Shown: piece after piece, positions 63,697 to 64,000 of the stretch
Layout: each line of letters begins with the position of its first letter
Position numbering within the stretch: position 1 is the stretch's first letter
DNA from: Verrucomicrobiota bacterium
GTDB taxonomy: Bacteria > Verrucomicrobiota > Kiritimatiellia > SS1-B-03-39 > UBA6053
Reading direction: 5' to 3'
Assembly (NCBI GenBank): GCA_020831635.1
Contig: JAFIGC010000001.1
Coordinates: 1 to 64,000 of the forward strand
DNA length: 64,000 nucleotides
Made by a program: the position numbers and the translations under genes
Notes under the pieces: generated by a model
Databases searched by the model: none
Told to the model about the DNA's origin: nothing
Seen by the model: only the letters and a program-made list of their open reading frames with translations

Positions 63697-64000
63697 ATGC
63701 AACGAGTTCTGATTGCCAACCGCGGGGAAATCGCACTCCGCATTATCCGAGCCTGTCGTGAGTTGGGCATCCACACCGTGGCCGTCTATAGTCAGGCGGA
63801 CCGCGACGCCACCCACGTGCAACTGGCGGACGACGCGATTTGCATCGGACCGGCCGCCGCTTCCGACAGCTACCTGAAAATCTCCAACATCATTAGCGCC
63901 GCCGAGGTTACGGACGTGGACGCCATTCACCCGGGCTACGGCTTTCTGGCGGAAAACGCGGATTTCGCCGAGATTTGCGCCAAGTGCAATTTGAAATTCA
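63697..64000 (+). CDS. accC: Biotin carboxylase, 5' part only
   Basis: The 101 codons in the window encode the start of the ATP-grasp biotin carboxylase: [62 protein letters not shown] and [25 protein letters not shown]. The gene runs off the right edge. AAGGAG lies in the 9-bp spacer after accB, so the two genes are one operon. Confidence 0.97.
   Translation, partial: MQRVLIANRGEIALRIIRACRELGIHTVAVYSQADRDATHVQLADDAICIGPAAASDSYLKISNIISAAEVTDVDAIHPGYGFLAENADFAEICAKCNLKF

Overview
This is one contiguous bacterial chromosome window. Several traits together suggest a Gram-negative member of the Verrucomicrobiota (Opitutae-like) or a close PVC relative: two PEP-CTERM sorting-signal proteins, several glycoside hydrolases each next to LacI, IclR or XylR-type regulators, a secreted SHD1-peptidase protein, LamG-type secreted proteins, an outer-membrane tripartite pump, and many start codons without a clear Shine-Dalgarno sequence. 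The placement is inference. No rRNA or tRNA gene is visible to settle it.

Positions 1-24129 form a carbohydrate-utilisation island. It holds a partial SGNH esterase, three different GH31 enzymes (one a YicI-type alpha-xylosidase directly upstream of a GH43 beta-xylosidase, one with a PA14 insert), two (alpha/alpha)6-type proteins, a GH36-like barrel protein, two PEP-CTERM proteins, two LacI regulators (one truncated) and an IclR regulator. A palindrome, TTTCGC-AACS-GCGAAA or its core, lies in front of three of these transcription units and suggests a shared regulator. Accessory DNA interrupts the island: a VapBC toxin-antitoxin pair, a DUF4143-type ATPase with its own palindrome, and a 150-bp MITE-like element that split one arm of an older inverted repeat.

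Positions 24187-37747 hold polA, a XylR-like regulator, a DeoR regulator overlapping a secreted LamG/coiled-coil protein, two overlapping hybrid histidine kinases, a GH42 beta-galactosidase and a HAD hydrolase. An 810-bp gene-free stretch (37748-38559) follows, built of nested inverted repeats.

Positions 38560-54180 hold a secreted repeat protein (paralogue of the one at 20993), an SHD1-metallopeptidase, hemE, a HlyD/ABC exporter pair, a MATE exporter with an unusual leader (palindrome pair, 30-codon ORF, intrinsic terminator touching the start codon), a tandem 199-bp repeat, and a three-gene RND efflux operon. In that operon the outer-membrane factor is fused to a solute-binding-like domain, and the permease lacks the TM4 aspartate pair.

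Positions 54345-64000 hold an undescribed three-gene envelope operon on the minus strand (coiled-coil protein, lipoprotein, TPR membrane protein), an outer-membrane barrel protein, nadA, an MscS channel, a small DUF2007-like protein, a GH63-like glycosidase, accB and the start of accC.

Most reverse-strand long frames in this GC-rich DNA are shadows and were left out.
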